Positions 52,217-61,492 of a stretch of DNA of 64,000 bases are shown here, in pieces. A program made the position numbers and the translations under genes. Every line of letters starts with the position of its first letter. Positions within the stretch are counted from its first letter, which is position 1. The stretch covers positions 1,550,001 to 1,614,000 of the forward strand of contig NZ_CP064955.1 of assembly GCF_011038645.2 (NCBI RefSeq), written 5' to 3'. Below the pieces are notes generated by a model. It saw nothing but the letters and a program-made list of their open reading frames with translations. It ran no database searches and had not been told where the DNA came from. Origin of the DNA: Corynebacterium qintianiae. GTDB taxonomy: Bacteria > Actinomycetota > Actinomycetes > Mycobacteriales > Mycobacteriaceae.

Positions 52217-55200
52217 TTATACGCCATTATTCTCCTCCGAGGCATCGCCCAGGAGTTGGTTGTATTCATACCCGTAAAGCGCACAAATTCCGCCTACTAG
52301 TTCCATTGCGCGGCGCCGTTCACCGGCTGAGACCCTCCGAAGTTTTTCTCCATACCAATTCCTAACGAAATTGGGAAGCTGGTGCTGCTTGTAAGCCTCA
52401 AAGATTCCGAGTTCCTTCAGTATTCGGACTTGCGCTCGTTCCATGGTATGACTTTTTGTAAAAAAGTCCTCTCCTACCTGGTTCGTCACCGAATCAGAAC
52501 GTTCCGCGTAATAGATGAGGTAAGCCTCATCCGTAAAAACTGGCCTATTCGCACGCATTAGGACCTGCCAACCGTAAAGCGTGTCCTGACCAACAGCGTT
52601 CTCGATGAATGTCAGATTTTCACGCTTGAGAAAACGGCTGTTTATCACTGCCGCCTGCGTGGAAACCACCGGAAACTTTCCTTTTTCGAAGTATTGAGAT
52701 CTCGGGTTGTCCACTGTGACAGCGCCACCTCGCGCATGCTTACCAGTAATCTTTACAGTCTCTCCAACCTTCAATTGGTATCCACTAACGAATTCGGTCG
52801 GCTCACCTGCAGCCCGATTACGTTCGAACGTAGCAATCAGAGAGTCATACCCGCCGGAACTAATCTCATTGTCGGGGTCCAGAAATGTAACTAGCTCAGT
52901 ATCGGCCAGTTCTATTCCCTTGTTTCGGGGCCTAGAAGCACTCCCACTACCTCCGTCGCCGAAGTAAAAGGTCGAGATGTTCGAGTATAAGCTCTCTAAT
53001 TCTTTAAGAATCGTAAGCGTTTCGACATCAGTTGAGCCATCGTCCACCACCAAAACTTTCATGCGGCTCCAACTGTCGTTACGCCGTAAACTCGGCAAAC
53101 ATTTAGCCGCTAGGAATCTACCGTTGTTGTACACGGGGATTATGACAGTAATAATCGGTGTGGACTCGAGTGAAGCATTACTAGTTTTAGCGTCCCATTC
53201 CGCGAATCCCACATCGTAAGAAGGAGTCTGGTACCCGCTGCCAGAAATAAATCCAACTCCACCACTAACAAAAGCAAAGGCGTCTGGATGATCCGTGGAT
53301 ACAAGGGTGAGCTCGCGCCTGTTAGCTAACTCGGTGTACTCATTAGCCACCGTCTTGCAAATGCTGCTCCCACTTGGATCATATTCTCCCGCTTGGGTCA
53401 CGAAGTGGCAGTTCGTGTACACAAACGCCGCCATTTTACCTGCAAGATAGTGGCGCGAGTACGGAAATCTCGGGTCCATGAAAGTCACATAACCGTAACT
53501 GTCTAAGACGCTCGCGTCGAAATCGCATAAACCCATGACCGTTGCGGAAACCCCACTTTGTCCCTGGACCAGCTTGGTAATCTCCGCCAGCTGCTCATTC
53601 GGAGCGACTACCAATATTTCAGAATTACGATCCAGGGCCCGGGGAAGACCGCAGATTCTCGCCATTTCCCCCACAACCGCGTAGCTCGACCTTTCCAAAA
53701 ACAGGGATGTGGCCATTCTATTAGCTACTTCGAGTTCCCTGATGTACTCGTTCTCATCATTAAAGAGCGACAGATTTGTCTCTTGGGGAACTAATCGAAT
53801 CTCGGGAAACTTATTAAAGACGGATCTTGCGTAGTTGGATACGATAGGTAAACCTTGGGCCTGAAGTTCGTAAACACGCATCGCACACATGGTTGAACTG
53901 GATTTGATCGAATTGAAATTCAGGCTCACTTGAAAAAGTTTGTGGATTTTCTGTAAGCGCTCGTGGCTTACGGGTCCCAGAATGAACCGTTGGTACGCGC
54001 CTGGAAAATCGAAACCCTCGATGTCAAAGTTGCGATCGAGGATCACTAGTGAACCGTTTGTTTTAATCACGGAGTCAAAAACGGTCTGCATGTCTGCAGT
54101 CCGCTCAGCATACCGTTCGGGATATGATCCTGCAAAGAAAGCATAATTTAGCGAAACGCGTGAGTTTCCTATGGGATTATTAACGGCGGGGTTTGCGCCA
54201 TACTCACCGTAGTACACCCTAGAGTGGCCAAGTTCGCGTTTGTAGCTTTCGATTACTTCTGCATCGCTCGTAAAAATAAAGTCGAATTTAGCGGCTACTG
54301 GCAGAAAGTATTCAAAGTTAGATGGGTCTTCTATGGACTGGAAAATCGTTGGGATCGAGTTTTTGTTAGCATATTCGAGAATCGCTTCTAGCGCCGCTTT
54401 GGGCCTCTCGCGGAACTTGACTCCTTTCCACTCATCATTGGCCATCCCCCGCCAGCAAGTAACATAAAGGATCGCATCTAACGGCACAGTATCGATAACT
54501 TTTTCGAAATTGCCAGGAGACAAGTAGATAGTTTCTTCGAATACATCCCGGTAGAAATTAAACATGTATTCGTCAGTTATGATTCCCACTCTGGCGGGAA
54601 TAACACCGTGGTGGTGACTTCCGTTTGATGTCGGTAGGCCGGCAGCCATTGCCTCTAAGACACTCTTAACCAACGATTCGCGGTACTTTGATCTATCTGT
54701 CTCGGCGGTAGGGAACTGGGGGACATCATTTCCAACACTCTTCGTATCGCCTTTAGTTAAAGCCAAGACATCTGAAGCTGCATTCTTAAGCTTCTCGAGT
54801 GCATCCTCGAATTGAGCACTTCGACGTTTTCCGCCGAGGATATCGCTCGTAGGTTCTTTAACCTCGGCGATGCGGGTGGGCGAGGTAAGTTCAAGTTTCT
54901 CTGAGAATTCAAAGTGTAACGCGCTAACGCTGACTTCTCCGCTACCCGCGATGCGAATCGTAGGGAGGATAAAGGCTGTTTCATCTAAAAACTTGCCTCG
55001 CCACCACCCATTGGCTTTGAACTTCAGCTCGCCAATCCTGTTCCGATTTCCATCGAATTCCAAGAATAGAAGGGTTGGATACGCTTTGCCTTCCGCTCTC
55101 ATCGCGGCTCTGATTTCAACCCCCTGAAATTCATCGACAGCAAAGCCCGAACCTTGCGAAAGCTTTCGGAAGTCCGCGTCGGACCCTTGTGCCACCAAAT

Positions 55201-55450
55201 ATACCGGTCCGTCGTCTTTCGTTGTCATGGTCGATAGGCCATGCTCTCTGACATGAATGACCGCGCTGCTTCCTTGTCGCAGGGTCCAAGAAACTTGTTG
55301 ATCCGAGGGGCCTGAAACACTTTGCATTGAAAAAACCTTTCTGGGGAGTATGCGCCTATCCGGAATGGTTCTACGATCAGTGTCTACCGCGATGGTCGTG
55401 CGCAGGATTTTCTTCAAACGACTCTTGAACTTGTTTCTCATTCTCATCAT
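52217..55450 (-). CDS. Large two-domain glycosyltransferase, 1077 aa
   Basis: ATG 55450 overlaps the stop of the GT25 gene (ATGA). N-terminal third: beta-rich domain of unknown type (residues 50-200). Middle: GT-B-like region with FYRDVFEETIYLSPGNFEKV, HSRVYYGEYGANPAVNNP and STMCAMRVYELQAQGLPIVSNYARSV, the CgeB-type acceptor pattern. C-terminal: a GT2 (GT-A) domain TPIITVIIPVYNNGRFLAAK, VLVVDDGSTD and TFLDPDNEISSGGYD with the DxD region. Such fused proteins often build capsule or teichoic acid chains. Lower GC than the core. Confidence 0.82.
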   Translation of the reverse strand: MMRMRNKFKSRLKKILRTTIAVDTDRRTIPDRRILPRKVFSMQSVSGPSDQQVSWTLRQGSSAVIHVREHGLSTMTTKDDGPVYLVAQGSDADFRKLSQGSGFAVDEFQGVEIRAAMRAEGKAYPTLLFLEFDGNRNRIGELKFKANGWWRGKFLDETAFILPTIRIAGSGEVSVSALHFEFSEKLELTSPTRIAEVKEPTSDILGGKRRSAQFEDALEKLKNAASDVLALTKGDTKSVGNDVPQFPTAETDRSKYRESLVKSVLEAMAAGLPTSNGSHHHGVIPARVGIITDEYMFNFYRDVFEETIYLSPGNFEKVIDTVPLDAILYVTCWRGMANDEWKGVKFRERPKAALEAILEYANKNSIPTIFQSIEDPSNFEYFLPVAAKFDFIFTSDAEVIESYKRELGHSRVYYGEYGANPAVNNPIGNSRVSLNYAFFAGSYPERYAERTADMQTVFDSVIKTNGSLVILDRNFDIEGFDFPGAYQRFILGPVSHERLQKIHKLFQVSLNFNSIKSSSTMCAMRVYELQAQGLPIVSNYARSVFNKFPEIRLVPQETNLSLFNDENEYIRELEVANRMATSLFLERSSYAVVGEMARICGLPRALDRNSEILVVAPNEQLAEITKLVQGQSGVSATVMGLCDFDASVLDSYGYVTFMDPRFPYSRHYLAGKMAAFVYTNCHFVTQAGEYDPSGSSICKTVANEYTELANRRELTLVSTDHPDAFAFVSGGVGFISGSGYQTPSYDVGFAEWDAKTSNASLESTPIITVIIPVYNNGRFLAAKCLPSLRRNDSWSRMKVLVVDDGSTDVETLTILKELESLYSNISTFYFGDGGSGSASRPRNKGIELADTELVTFLDPDNEISSGGYDSLIATFERNRAAGEPTEFVSGYQLKVGETVKITGKHARGGAVTVDNPRSQYFEKGKFPVVSTQAAVINSRFLKRENLTFIENAVGQDTLYGWQVLMRANRPVFTDEAYLIYYAERSDSVTNQVGEDFFTKSHTMERAQVRILKELGIFEAYKQHQLPNFVRNWYGEKLRRVSAGERRRAMELVGGICALYGYEYNQLLGDASEENNGV

Positions 55451-56793
55451 TCTCGCATCTCACGTGAAATGTCGACAGTGTTGGAAACACCATGGTCGAC
55501 TGCTTTGAACATAGGAATATCCATGCACGCTACCTTTAAACCATTTGAATCCCCTAGTGCAGCCAGCCTGTGCGTGAGCGCCTCATGCAACGGATTACTT
55601 TTGTCCGGATCAACGATTTTATCTACCGCATACGCTCCTAGCTGCCAATCAATATGACCGTAAATACCATCTCGATCGAAGAGTTCCAGTAACTTACGGG
55701 CGCCTTCACGGCTAACCATGTAGGCATCCGTCCCGACCCCGTTAACATTTCCACGACGATTGGACAAAACATGCCACGGGTCGACGGCCTGGTTTTCCGT
55801 ATCGAGAGAAGAGCACAGGGACATACGTTCATTTATGAACAAAAGATCCCATGCTCCGGGTTCGAATTCCTCACTCGCGATGTGGTTCCACGTTACAAAA
55901 GGCACCGCATCATCTTCGAGAATTAGTGTAGGTCTTTCTAAGTTGCATGCTTTTTCCCAGCATTTTAAATGGCTTAAAGCCGTAGCTATCGCCGATATCC
56001 CCTGGCTTTCCATTACTTCTTGGTTAGCCGCGACCTTCTTTAAGGCAAAATAAGGAACGTTTCGCGCATCAATCGCTTCTATTCGCGTCGGTTGAAAACC
56101 ACCTAGCTTAAGAAGCATTTCTGAGATTCGCCATTTCCTCGGCTCACGATTCAAATTAATGAGTAGCGTCTCATAGGGGAACGGCTCAGGTTTAACGCTC
56201 AGTCCTTGTGCGCGCCACGAAAGTGAAGCGCGAAGGCTCTCGTTCTTTTGCATATATTGTATGAACACCATTGCGTTATCGGGCAGCATCGCATCGAGAA
56301 GCAAGCTAGCCCACTGGGTCTTCCCCCACTCTCCATACTCGTAAATTAGCGCACTTTCTTCCGCGAGCGTCGAAAGCGCGTTCCGCCGCCCGACTGCTGC
56401 GAGCGATTGGCCATAGCGCAACGCAACAATCTCATTAGTGCGAAATTTGAAGTGAAGCTCCTCTAACAGTTCTGCGGCGAGAGTGTGAGCACCCCCAGCT
56501 TGGAACGAGGTCAACCAAGCGCTACTGACAGTTGCAGGATCTAACCCGCTGCCTATCAAACGGTGTCCTGTAGTTTTTACCGCTTCCGGCCCCCAATCCA
56601 TGCGGATGATCTCGAAATATGCCGCCGTCTGCTCGGAGTCCGGGGCGAAACCTGCAACTACTTCCCTTTCAAACTCCTGATTTAGACTGGCGGCAAAGCT
56701 ACGAAACTCGGGATCCTCCCAATTCTCGATTCGCGGTCGAACTCTTATCTGTTTTATTAAGCGGCGACATTGCTCGGTGGGCCATTTAGACAC
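55447..56793 (-). CDS. GT25-family glycosyltransferase
   Basis: 448 residues. After ~190 residues of unrelated helical N-terminus comes the LPS-type GT25 core: TLLINLNREPRKWRISEMLL, IEAIDARNVPYF, MESQGISAIATALSHLKCWEKA, PTLILEDDAVPF (EDD) and GVGTDAYMVSREGARKLLE, DWQLGAYAV. GT25 adds galactose or similar sugars to lipooligosaccharides. It overlaps the large GT gene by 4 bp and follows the GT4 gene by 4 bp. Confidence 0.85.
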   Translation of the reverse strand: MSKWPTEQCRRLIKQIRVRPRIENWEDPEFRSFAASLNQEFEREVVAGFAPDSEQTAAYFEIIRMDWGPEAVKTTGHRLIGSGLDPATVSSAWLTSFQAGGAHTLAAELLEELHFKFRTNEIVALRYGQSLAAVGRRNALSTLAEESALIYEYGEWGKTQWASLLLDAMLPDNAMVFIQYMQKNESLRASLSWRAQGLSVKPEPFPYETLLINLNREPRKWRISEMLLKLGGFQPTRIEAIDARNVPYFALKKVAANQEVMESQGISAIATALSHLKCWEKACNLERPTLILEDDAVPFVTWNHIASEEFEPGAWDLLFINERMSLCSSLDTENQAVDPWHVLSNRRGNVNGVGTDAYMVSREGARKLLELFDRDGIYGHIDWQLGAYAVDKIVDPDKSNPLHEALTHRLAALGDSNGLKVACMDIPMFKAVDHGVSNTVDISREMRE

Positions 56794-56797
56794 TGCT

Positions 56798-58366
56798 TCA
56801 CTCTCCCTCGGGGTTACCCCGTTTGGTAAACATGAAAAGTTGCTTATATTGTTTAGACATCTGCGTTCGGGTTCTGGACTCGGCCCAACGTTTGCCGTCT
56901 TCCGACAACCTAACGGTGTTACGATACGCTAGGCAGATTGCTCTCGCTAGCTCACGAGGGTCGTCAGCCCTAAAGTAGTGTGCGATATTTCCCGTAATTT
57001 CGCGCACTGCAGGTAAATCTGAAGCCACAACAGGTACCCCCAAAGCTTGAGCCGGTAGGGCCTTCAACGGGGTAACGTGCCGGCACACTTCGACGTCACG
57101 TCTGGGAAGAACAAATATGTCGAGAGCTGCATACCATTTCCAAATCTCGCTGTATGGCTGTCGGCCCACGAACCACACGCGATCTTGGAAACCTTCGCGT
57201 TGGGCCAGCGCCTCCAGTTCAGGACGACAATCCCCCTCACCAACTATCAATACTTTCATATCTGAAGGTAAGTATCTCAGTGCTTTGATGAGAGTATCGA
57301 GACCTTCATACCCAACAACTGAGGTAACAGACCCAATCCATTGTCCGGATGGTAATCCGAGAGCTTCGCGAATGTCGCCCCTTTTGTAAGTGTGGCTGAA
57401 ATAATGGTCGTCCACCGAATTCGGGATTACGCTGATCTTTGCTGAATCAATGCCGCGTCTACAGAGTTCTCCCTTTGACGTTTCACTCAATGCAATCACT
57501 TGAGCTGCAGCATGCATGCACTTCTCTTCGGCGCGACGAACCTTTTCATAGTATTCCGAATTTCGACGCTTGTCCCTACCTTTGCCAGATGCCCGCGCTA
57601 CCCAGGTCTTCTCCATTTCCCCCCGCACCTCGTAAAACCAGGGCAGCCCACAAATCTTCGCTGCCTTAGCCACTACCGTCGCATTTTTGTAATCTGTCGT
57701 GGTGTAAAGAAGATCTGCGTTACATTCTCGAGCAGCTGCGCAGAGCGCCCGCACGGCCAAATTCTCCTTGGCCGCTCCGCTCGAACGAAAGACGAAAGGA
57801 ATTATTCGGCGATATTCGATCCCGTTCCAAATTTCTCGGAGCTGTGAGGGAACCCTACCCACGATTAATGGGTAACCTACCCGAGTGATTGCGACGAACT
57901 CTAGACCCGTTTGCGACCAGGCCTTTAGTACATCTTGGGTACGAATTGAATATCCCGACTGCGTGTGAGGCATACTGCTCGTGAAAAAACCGAGAATCAC
58001 ATTCGCGTTCTCCCTCAGTTCCAGGCTTGCCTCTGGTTCCACGTCCAAACTGTCCAAGGTCTTACGACAGTTTGTTAGCTCTCCGCGGTACAGCACTCGC
58101 TGTAACAGTGGTAGAGACTCGAAGTAGGCAATGGCTGAGCTGATATCACCCGACAGCCTTCTGTCTGTGCCCTCGTTCGGAGATAATCGAATCCGCGAAA
58201 GAAACCTGAAGAAACTCGAAAGACGATTCAGTCCGTCTCCTCTTAGTCTTTCGCTTATTTTCGCAAAAAAACTCGAGGGATGCGCCAACATCATTCCAAC
58301 CGAAGCCGTAATCAAATAGGAATAAATGGCCAGATTGGATACGCCTAGATTCCTTATTTTGAGCAT
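56798..58366 (-). CDS. GT4-family glycosyltransferase, 522 aa
   Basis: ATG 58366 with GGAGGCGG 9 bp before it; the longer frame to 58435 has no support. The GT-B nucleotide-sugar region is clear: VIPNSVDDHYFS, GSVTSVVGYEGLDTLIKALR, VLIVGEGDCRPELEALA, VWFVGRQPYSEIWKWYAALDIFVLP, and PLKALPAQALGVPVVASDLPAVREI with the EX7E-like region. The N-terminal ~110 residues are extra. Overlaps the next GT gene by 13 bp. Confidence 0.88.
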   Translation of the reverse strand: MLKIRNLGVSNLAIYSYLITASVGMMLAHPSSFFAKISERLRGDGLNRLSSFFRFLSRIRLSPNEGTDRRLSGDISSAIAYFESLPLLQRVLYRGELTNCRKTLDSLDVEPEASLELRENANVILGFFTSSMPHTQSGYSIRTQDVLKAWSQTGLEFVAITRVGYPLIVGRVPSQLREIWNGIEYRRIIPFVFRSSGAAKENLAVRALCAAARECNADLLYTTTDYKNATVVAKAAKICGLPWFYEVRGEMEKTWVARASGKGRDKRRNSEYYEKVRRAEEKCMHAAAQVIALSETSKGELCRRGIDSAKISVIPNSVDDHYFSHTYKRGDIREALGLPSGQWIGSVTSVVGYEGLDTLIKALRYLPSDMKVLIVGEGDCRPELEALAQREGFQDRVWFVGRQPYSEIWKWYAALDIFVLPRRDVEVCRHVTPLKALPAQALGVPVVASDLPAVREITGNIAHYFRADDPRELARAICLAYRNTVRLSEDGKRWAESRTRTQMSKQYKQLFMFTKRGNPEGE

Positions 58367-59661
58367 TGGAGTACCGCCTCCATAGCCACTAGAAAGTTTT
58401 GTCGAGCGGTTACTTCCCTCTGGGACCGCACCCACTCCGCAGCTTTCTTATCAGGTTTGGAGAGCTGCGTTCTCGAAAACAAGTCGAGAAACATAACCGC
58501 CAATTGCTCGGGATTCTCTGGCGATACAGTAACTCCGGCTCCTAAAGCTTCGATCAATCCTTTTGTTTCGCCATCTACTACACCGGTTATATGGATACCA
58601 CTTTCCATTAGCTCGTACGTTTTAGAGGGGACTGTCATTCGGAGCGCCGGCCAGTCGGTGAGATGAACTAGGGCCGTATCAGCCCATTGATAGTGTGAGC
58701 TTAGTTCCTTGTAAGACACTCTATCGGCCAATTCTATTGGAACATTGAAAATTTTTGCGGCTCTTGTCAAATCGTCTTTTCCAGCCCCATTTCCGACGAA
58801 CCGAAGACGAACATCCGCTCCTTGGTCGATAGCCAGCGCAGCTGCTTCGATCGAATTAGCTAAGTTTTGCGCTCTACCGATTGTCCCTGCATAAAGCACT
58901 TTCAAAGATCCTCTATCACCTTCCCGGCGTTCAGAGAAGGTAATACTACTTTCCATTGGAAAAACGTTGCGAACTGTGAAAATCGGCGGACTTGGCTTTT
59001 CGGTACTACCCGAGAAGCGCTTCTCGAGATGTCTCTTGAAATCCTCAGATGTCACAATGATCGCTGAACTAGTTCGGAGAACACGGTTGAGCAGCCAAGA
59101 TGTTAACGCTTTAACCACCTGTAATGGTCCAAACGACAGAACTCTCTCCCTGGCTGATCTCTTCCCAACCGCAAAATTCCATCGAGATGATTCTTTCAAA
59201 AGGTCAGGCCACGCGTCCCTGAGATCGATCACTAACGGTGCACCCAAGATTCGTGAATATGAGTACGCAACTATAGCGGTTGGAATCGCGGGAATAGTAC
59301 CAACTACGACCAATTGGGACCGGTCTGGTATCGCAGACTTTACTCGCGAAATCGCAAACAGCTGATGCAAGGCTGTGATGCCCTGGCTAATAGCTTTGCT
59401 TGAGATAGAAGTGCCGGACTGGCGGCGCGCGGTTCTTACAACTCGGAACCCATTTTGATCGTGTTCTTCCACGGCACCGCAGCGATTACGCAGAGAACGG
59501 GTCCTTGCAAATAGGTTTCCTGTGCACTGCCAACTCTGGGACGGCGCCAATATCGTCACGTCATGGTTTTCATCTTTTAGGATCTTAGACAGCCATTTCC
59601 ACCTCTGCAGTGGGACTCCTTCATCAGGGTCCCACAAATGAGTGACAACAAGAACATTCAT
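58354..59661 (-). CDS. GT4-family glycosyltransferase, 435 aa
   Basis: MNVLVVTHLWDPDEGVPLQRW is the usual GT4 start with LWDPD, followed by VLYAGTIGRAQNLANSIEAA, LRFVGNGAGKDDLTRAAK, YQWADTALVHLTDWPALRMT and PSKTYELMESGIHITGVVDGETKGLIE. The donor and acceptor sugars are unknown; it resembles the WbuB/FnlC-type aminosugar transferases. It starts the downstream glycan gene run of five. Confidence 0.88.
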   Translation of the reverse strand: MNVLVVTHLWDPDEGVPLQRWKWLSKILKDENHDVTILAPSQSWQCTGNLFARTRSLRNRCGAVEEHDQNGFRVVRTARRQSGTSISSKAISQGITALHQLFAISRVKSAIPDRSQLVVVGTIPAIPTAIVAYSYSRILGAPLVIDLRDAWPDLLKESSRWNFAVGKRSARERVLSFGPLQVVKALTSWLLNRVLRTSSAIIVTSEDFKRHLEKRFSGSTEKPSPPIFTVRNVFPMESSITFSERREGDRGSLKVLYAGTIGRAQNLANSIEAAALAIDQGADVRLRFVGNGAGKDDLTRAAKIFNVPIELADRVSYKELSSHYQWADTALVHLTDWPALRMTVPSKTYELMESGIHITGVVDGETKGLIEALGAGVTVSPENPEQLAVMFLDLFSRTQLSKPDKKAAEWVRSQREVTARQNFLVAMEAVLQCSK

Positions 59662-59728
59662 AGAGTTCCTATCTGGAACTTTGCTATTTGCATCGTGAAA
59701 CGCCTCAACAGTTCGAATGGTCTTAGTG

Positions 59729-59802
59729 TGGGGCCAGCGGGGCTCGAACCCGCGACCAGCGGATTATGAGTCCGCGGCTCTAACCGACTGAGCTATAGCC
59801 CC
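59729..59802 (-). tRNA. tRNA with anticodon CAT (Ile2, lysidine type, or Met)
   Basis: Minus strand GGGGCTATAGCTCAGTCGG ... with acceptor GGGGCTA pairing TGGCCCC, anticodon loop CTCATAA in a GCGGA/TCCGC stem and T-arm GCGGGTTCGAGCCCCGC. The GGGGCTATAG start with ACTCATAATC anticodon arm is like actinobacterial tRNA-Ile2 (CAU read by lysidine), but elongator tRNA-Met has the same anticodon. CCA is not encoded. Confidence 0.9.
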
Positions 59803-59871
59803 TTGAATGGCCGCGTGGTAATACCGGCCATTAGCTACTTGAGACAAACTCGTAGAAACATTACCGAAAAT

Positions 59872-61170
59872 CTATCCAAAGTTCCAAACCCCTTTAGTGT
59901 CGATCACGGTTTTCGCTCCGATCATTGAAGGGTCGAGAGCCAAGAACTCCCTGTGGTTGACGAGCAACAGAACGATGTCCGAGTCCGCTACAGCCTCGTC
60001 TAAATCTTGCTTTCTAACATTCTTCAGCACTTTAAGATCGTTCGGTAACTCGCCAACGTTTGGCTCAACGACCCTGATTTCCGCACGCGGGTTTTCCTCT
60101 GCTAGCTGACGAACGATGTGCCTAGAAGGCGACTCGCGCAAATCGGCAATGTCATTCTTGAAAGCTATGCCCAAGGCTGACACCACAGGCTTTTCTAAGC
60201 TCTCGATAGCTTCGGTTACTTTATCGACAACCCATTGAGGCTTATCGTTGTTGACATTCCGCGCCATCCTTATTAGTTTCGACTCCTCCGGTGCGGAAGA
60301 AACTATAAACCACGGGTCCACCGCAATACAGTGGCCGCCCACACCTGGGCCCGGCTGAAGGATATTGACTCGCGGGTGATGGTTAGCGAGTTCGATAAGC
60401 TCCCACACATCAATTCCGAGACGATCGCAAATTAATGATAGTTCGTTGGCGAATGCGATATTCACGTCCCGGAAGGAATTCTCTGTGAGCTTGGCCATTT
60501 CCGCGGTCGTTGCGTCCGTGGTGAGCAACTCTGCAGTGCAAAACGTCGAGTAAAGGTCGACAGCCATCTGGGTACCACGAGGGGTCAAACCGCCGATAAC
60601 GCGATCGTTCGACTCCATTTCTTCCATGATCCGCCCCGGCAGCACTCTTTCGGGACAGTGCGCGACGGATATTGCATTCTCGTCCCCGTCGTTAAGCGAG
60701 AGGTCCGGACGCCTCTCAATAATCAACTGTGCCATCTCACGAGTAGTTCCAGGAGGTGACGTGGATTCAAGCACAACCAATGCGCCCGGGGATAGATGCG
60801 GGGCCATAGCCTCTACTGCTGCGTTGATAAATTTAGTGTCGACCTCGTGGTTTTCCCCACGGACCGGTGTGGGTACACAGACGATGTAGGCATCCGCCGG
60901 AACCTGTGTCGACCGAGCGGTGAGCAAACCGCGTTCAACGACAGACCTAACGAGGTTGTCTAATCCGAGTTCGACGAACGGCACCTCGCCCCGGTTAATC
61001 CTCTCGACAAAATCAGGGTTCACGTCTACCCCTGTAACCTTGACCCCCTTTGACGCAATGAATGCCGCCGTCGGAAGTCCGATGTACCCCAAACCCACCA
61101 CGCAGACGGTTTCGAATGTTGATTTATTTGGATTTTCCACCCTGAGTAATTCCTCTCGAATCCCGCCCAT
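59872..61170 (-). CDS. wecC: UDP-N-acetyl-D-mannosamine dehydrogenase
   Basis: 432 residues. NAD-binding GLGYIGLPTAAF near residue 30, the conserved VPTPVRG stretch, LTENSFRDVNIAFANEL, and the catalytic Cys in GPGVGGHCIAVDPWF around residue 265; VSALGIAFKNDIADLRESPS is the C-terminal UDP-binding region. It oxidises UDP-ManNAc twice to UDP-ManNAcA. The starts ATG 61170 and GTG 11 codons later are both possible. wecB lies 0.3 kb beyond a tRNA gene, on the same strand. Confidence 0.93.
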   Translation of the reverse strand: MGGIREELLRVENPNKSTFETVCVVGLGYIGLPTAAFIASKGVKVTGVDVNPDFVERINRGEVPFVELGLDNLVRSVVERGLLTARSTQVPADAYIVCVPTPVRGENHEVDTKFINAAVEAMAPHLSPGALVVLESTSPPGTTREMAQLIIERRPDLSLNDGDENAISVAHCPERVLPGRIMEEMESNDRVIGGLTPRGTQMAVDLYSTFCTAELLTTDATTAEMAKLTENSFRDVNIAFANELSLICDRLGIDVWELIELANHHPRVNILQPGPGVGGHCIAVDPWFIVSSAPEESKLIRMARNVNNDKPQWVVDKVTEAIESLEKPVVSALGIAFKNDIADLRESPSRHIVRQLAEENPRAEIRVVEPNVGELPNDLKVLKNVRKQDLDEAVADSDIVLLLVNHREFLALDPSMIGAKTVIDTKGVWNFG

Positions 61171-61383
61171 CGGAACTTCACCGATAAGAGTCGTTAATTG
61201 CTAAAGTTCGAATAAATTCGATTCTATAACGCGTGGCTTATTTTTGTCGCCATCTGGGCGTACTTCCCCGCGCCCAGATATACACATGAAATTTCTGCAA
61301 AAAGCAGGCCTCAAGCAGCCAATTTGTCCGCACTAATACTTGCGCTGTATAGTGACTATTCGTTGCACAGAGCATCAAAACAT

Positions 61384-61456
61384 TCCTCCATAGCTCAGTT
61401 GGCAGAGCATTCGACTGTTAATCGAAGGGTCACTGGTTCGAGCCCAGTTGGAGGAG
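61384..61456 (+). tRNA. tRNA-Asn (anticodon GTT)
   Basis: TCCTCCATAGCTCAGTTGG..., acceptor TCCTCCA with TGGAGGA, discriminator G, anticodon loop CTGTTAA in a TTCGA/TCGAA stem, T-arm CACTGGTTCGAGCCCAGT. Located on the plus strand between wecC and wecB, which run on the other strand. Confidence 0.95.
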
Positions 61457-61462
61457 CTTTCA

Positions 61463-61491
61463 AGCCCGAGACTTAGAGTCTCGGGCTTTTT
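61463..61491 (+). terminator. Terminator after tRNA-Asn, shared with wecB
   Basis: AGCCCGAGAC (61463-61472) pairs with GTCTCGGGCT (61478-61487), loop TTAGA, followed by five T. It ends the tRNA-Asn transcript; read on the other strand it also sits right after wecB. Confidence 0.85.
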
Positions 61492-61492
61492 G

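Noticed and set aside
59729..59802. Initiator tRNA-Met
   Set aside because: The three G-C pairs in the anticodon stem of initiators are absent and the 5' end pairs normally (G1-C72).
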